From Anaeramoeba flamelloides (lineage: Eukaryota; Metamonada; Anaeramoebidae), in assembly GCA_027625915.1 (NCBI GenBank), contig JANTQA010000023.1, forward strand, positions 4,712,001 through 4,776,000: DNA of 64,000 nucleotides, written 5' to 3'. Made by a program: the position numbers and the translations under genes. Of the stretch, positions 61,211 through 64,000 are shown piece after piece (within the stretch, counting starts at the first letter, position 1; each line of letters begins with the position of its first letter). Below the pieces are notes generated by a model that was not told the origin of the DNA, ran no database searches, and saw only the letters and a list, made by a program, of their open reading frames with translations.

Positions 61211-61780
61211 TTAGATAAGATGAAACTTTACTGATTTTAATTCCCATTCTTCATTTTTAACTATTTTTAACGTTGAAAAATTACCCCTTTTCACACTCCC
61301 AGCATTTATAATCTTTACATCACCAATTTTTGACATACCCTGTGAATCATGGGAATGACCATGCAAATTTAAGAAAAATTTCATTTTGAGAGAATCCAAT
61401 TCCCCAAGTGAATATGAATTATATAATTTGTATAAAAATGGAATACCAGATAAAATTTGCTTTTGTGGAATATTGTTAATGATAGATGTACAAGTATTTG
61501 ATGGCCCGCAATGTGTTAACAATATTAATTGATATTTTTCTGGCAATTTTTTATCTTTCTTGAGATCATCAAGTAATTGTTCAAGATCTTTCTTCGCTAA
61601 ATCATTAGAATGATAAGGATAAGCATCCCAAATAACTTCCCCATTTTGTATACCAACAACACTGCCCCCCAAACCGGCAATTACTAGATTTTGGCCAATT
61701 AACTGATAACCTTTATGTAAATTTGTGGTATTTTTTTTTGACCCCAGTATGAGATTATTAAAAAGCCGCGAACTGTCATG
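61211..61780 (-). CDS. Calcineurin-like metallophosphoesterase, last exon
   Basis: Two-metal phosphoesterase whose substrate cannot be told. The exon follows an acceptor (TATAATAG) at 61781-61788 and encodes 189 residues to TAA. It opens with HDSSRLFNN, the second half of the metal-binding GNHD motif. Then come GYQLIGQNLVIAGLGGS, the metal-binding THCGPSN (about residue 90) and LHGHSHDS (about 142-144). It ends with IINAGSVKRGNFSTL, typical of the fold's final strands. The first half of GNHD and the N-terminal DIHG motif must lie on earlier exons to the right. A likely donor (GTAAAT) is at 61851-61846. The sequence before it reads SNHYILG in one frame, suggestive of YILGN-HD, but the phase does not fit and no DIHG exon was found up to 64000. 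The gene is therefore incomplete as annotated; it could be intact with unplaced exons. Confidence 0.85.
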   Translation of the reverse strand, partial: HDSSRLFNNLILGSKKNTTNLHKGYQLIGQNLVIAGLGGSVVGIQNGEVIWDAYPYHSNDLAKKDLEQLLDDLKKDKKLPEKYQLILLTHCGPSNTCTSIINNIPQKQILSGIPFLYKLYNSYSLGELDSLKMKFFLNLHGHSHDSQGMSKIGDVKIINAGSVKRGNFSTLKIVKNEEWELKSVKFHLI

Positions 61781-62479
61781 CTATTATAATAATTTAATAT
61801 AATTATTAACAGAAAAGTAAAAATAAATAAAAAAAATAAATTATAATTTACTGCCGAGAATATAATGGTTGCTTTGTGGGAAAAGTAAGAATCCCCAGCT
61901 CATATTTTTTACTTTCAGTTAAAATATAACTTTTTGAAAAACTTGATTAAGCCAGAATTTCAATCTATAAAATAAGAAATAAACCCAAATAAAAATTAGA
62001 ACTTCTTTGGTTTTGAACACATTTCAGTCAAATTAAAATTTTCCAAAAAAAAAAAAAAAAATCATTTTTACACTTGCAAAATATAAAACTTTAAATAAAA
62101 ATTTAAATAATTTTCGAGAAAGACTTAATAATAAATCACTCTGGGGAGAAAGGCCAAGAATATTTAAAAAATATTGGGTATAATAATAATATCAATAAAT
62201 AGCTGTACAATAGAGTGTCGTCAAGTGCTTAGCTTTTTTTTTTTAAGTTTCAAAAATTTTCTGTTTATTTCTGAAATAAAAAAAAAACAAACGACAAAAA
62301 ATATTTAAAATGGATAGGCTCAACTTCCATTTTAAAATTAAGAAATTTCACAAATTATCTAAACAGATATTCTTATGTCTATGATAAAAATAAATTAAAA
62401 ACAAAATTCTACAACTTATGTAAAATTCATTCTAATCTGGAAATAATAGAAGATATCGATCATTTTCTTTGGGGCTCGT

Positions 62480-62760
62480 GCCGTAGAGTGCCTGGGTTTT
62501 CTTGAGGTTTTCTATTTATTTGTTAAGTGTTATAGGTTTTTTTGAGGTTTTCTATTTTATTTGGAAAAAAATCATAGATTTTACTCAATTCTTTTAAAAT
62601 CTGGAAAAGCTAACGGAGGTTTTTTTTTTAATTTCCCGAAAAGCTAACGGTGGGTTTCTTGAGTTTTCTGTTTTATTCCGAAAAACTATTGAATTTTCGG
62701 ATAAAACAAAAAACCTAACAGATGTAAGAGGCAATTAATTCCCACTCCTCGAAAATAAAA
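62480..62760. repeat. Foldback-family element, diverged
   Basis: Starts GTAGAGTGCCTGGGTTTTCT, continues with repeated GAGGTTTTCTATTT units and TTGTTAAGTGTTATAGG as in the 54.6 kb element. It then reads TTTTACTCAATTCTTTTAAA and ends with AAAACCTAACAGATGTAAGA. The right arm is only partly preserved. Confidence 0.5.
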
Positions 62761-62768
62761 AAAAAAAA

Positions 62769-62969
62769 TACAGTCAGTTCTGCTTCTAAGACACAAACTT
62801 TCAATGAAAATTATGGCACAAAAAAAATTCCAAATTAAGGCACAAAAATTCGAAATTAAAGTAAAATAATTTGTGTAAAAAGAAATTTCAAATTTTGTGC
62901 TTTAATTTGAGATTTTTTTGTGCCATAATTTTGTTGCAAGTTTGTGCCTTAAAAGTGAAACTGGCTGTA
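62769..62969. mobile_element. Palindromic TA-flanked MITE, copy 4
   Basis: TA at both ends, left end CAGTCAGTTCTGCTTCTAAG, right end AAAGTGAAACTGGCTG. It has mirrored arms as in the other copies but a different centre and more mismatches, so it is an older or more diverged copy. Length is again about 201 bp. Confidence 0.8.
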
Positions 62970-63429
62970 AATAAAAGAAGCAGAAATTTTAATAGAAACA
63001 ACAAACACCCCCAAGCATATTGGTTTTAAAAAAACAAATGGACACAAGAAAAGGATCAAGAATTCAAGCTTCAGAGAGAGTTTTATTCGGCTTGAATCAG
63101 CAAGTATTTATAAACTCTAGATCTTATAATTTTCCAGTCAGAAGCCTAATCTTGGTGGTTTGAAATTAGTAACTTTAAGAGGTATCAAATGAAGTAAATT
63201 TCTTAATAAACAAGTGGAATGGGACTCGAAAAATGTTATTAAATAAAAAGGCTTTTTCTTTGATTTTCTAAATTTTTTTTTATTTTTTTTGTTGAATTAT
63301 TTTTAGGTCTCGACAAATAACAGAACTTATTCTGCACTGTTCTCAAGACTCTCATATTATACTAAACCTTTACAAAATAACAACGAAATTTCACTCAATA
63401 CGCTTGCTATGAACTTTCTTGGGTTATTT

Positions 63430-63960
63430 TCCATCACAACGATCTCTTAAATAACTGGCTATTTTGTTGCTATTAAGTACGATAAAATGGAGACTATTTT
63501 ATCAAACAGATTAGAATAACTCTTTTCATTACAAGACCACCAAATCTTTTTTCCAGTTTTAAGCACACAATCCTTCAAGCAAGTGAGAACAAAGTTTCAA
63601 ACGCTTTCAAAAATTTCGGGCTGACTTAAAGGAAAGAAAAAAGTTTCACAAGTAGAACGGGACGCTCTAGTTTTTTCTTTTGTAAATTAAAAAAACTAAT
63701 ACCAAGATCCAAAGACACAAAAAAAAAATAACCAGCAACTTTCAACACAAAAACTTAACACAGAACAAGAAGGAATTTTTCTTTGTCTGTTTTTTCAAAT
63801 GATAATAAACGTTTTGAAATTTGGTAAAGAATCGTTTTTTAAAAGAAGAAAACAAAGAAAAAAAGAAAAGAAAAGAAAAAGAATAGCTTCTTAAAAGATC
63901 AAGAAATATATTACATTTCCAGGTATGTAAATCAATTGTTGTCCGAGCTTTTCAAGTTGT
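63430..63960 (-). pseudogene. Decayed coding-like tract 5, family unknown
   Basis: The minus strand shows protein-like segments such as LGISFFNLQKKKLERPVLLV, PKFLKAFETLFSLA and LKLEKRFGGLVMKRVILI, with several interruptions over about 400 bases. Some segments loosely resemble those of tracts 3 and 4 (KAFE-L and FG-GL patterns), but this is weak. No family is recognised. Confidence 0.3.
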
Positions 63961-64000
63961 GTTATAAGTTTTTTGGTTGTATTTTCTGCAATTTTCAGTT

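Larger units (their letters stand above)
61852..64000. other. Region right of the metallophosphoesterase exon
   Basis: Should contain upstream exons of the metallophosphoesterase, but none is securely identified. It holds a foldback-type stretch (62480-62760), MITE copy 4 and a decayed coding-like tract at 63430-63960. The remainder is AT-rich. Confidence 0.5.

Noticed and set aside
1-64000. Reassigned stop codon (TGA or TAG as sense)
   Set aside because: Large conserved genes contain no in-frame TGA or TAG, Trp is encoded by TGG, and secure genes end in TAA. Interrupted tracts are better read as decay or indels.

Overview
The window is nuclear DNA of an AT-rich, intron-bearing protist. The evidence is GT-AG introns in several conserved eukaryotic genes, a nuclear-type tRNA-Glu, very long A/T homopolymers, and proteins with long Lys/Glu, Asn and Asp runs. 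The standard genetic code fits: TGG encodes Trp, and every securely ended gene stops with TAA. Tandem RhoGEF modules with Asn/Lys-rich proteins recall anaerobic amoebae (Anaeramoeba-like) or Amoebozoa, but that placement is inference.

Layout. 1-2145 (+) is the 3' part of a RhoGEF with what look like two DH-PH modules. 6322-9069 (+) is chaperonin subunit CCT3 in four exons. 12429-13520 (+) is an unrecognised gene in three exons. 16805-26110 (+) is most of a giant USP9X/FAF-type deubiquitinase, with its 5' exons not located. 30980-31430 (-) is a one-domain Aha1/Hch1-like Hsp90 co-chaperone whose frame changes in the middle. 35182-37800 (+) is RAD23 in four exons. 42408-45557 (+) is importin-9. 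49778-49848 (-) is tRNA-Glu(UUC). 52362-58683 (+) is a long coiled-coil protein with a KEN-like motif. 61211-61780 (-) is the last exon of a calcineurin-like metallophosphoesterase.

Several genes concern protein quality control: CCT folding, Hsp90 stimulation, ubiquitin shuttling by RAD23 and deubiquitination. Nothing shows they are co-regulated. They are spaced 2-5 kb apart and lie on both strands, so the grouping may be chance.

The intergenic DNA is not empty. It holds four copies of a palindromic, TA-flanked element of about 201 bp (a Tc1/mariner-type MITE by its ends), a larger terminal-inverted-repeat element, foldback elements, at least four dispersed non-coding repeat families, a degenerate tandem repeat and an interstitial GGTTA array. 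Five tracts look like decayed coding sequence of unknown origin. No CRISPR array, rRNA, retroviral or Polinton-like element was recognised.

Limits: splice sites were chosen by eye from GT/AG, reading phase and known family sequence. Repeat boundaries are approximate. Single-base frame changes in the deubiquitinase and the Aha1-like gene could be assembly errors in homopolymers, real mutations or recoding.
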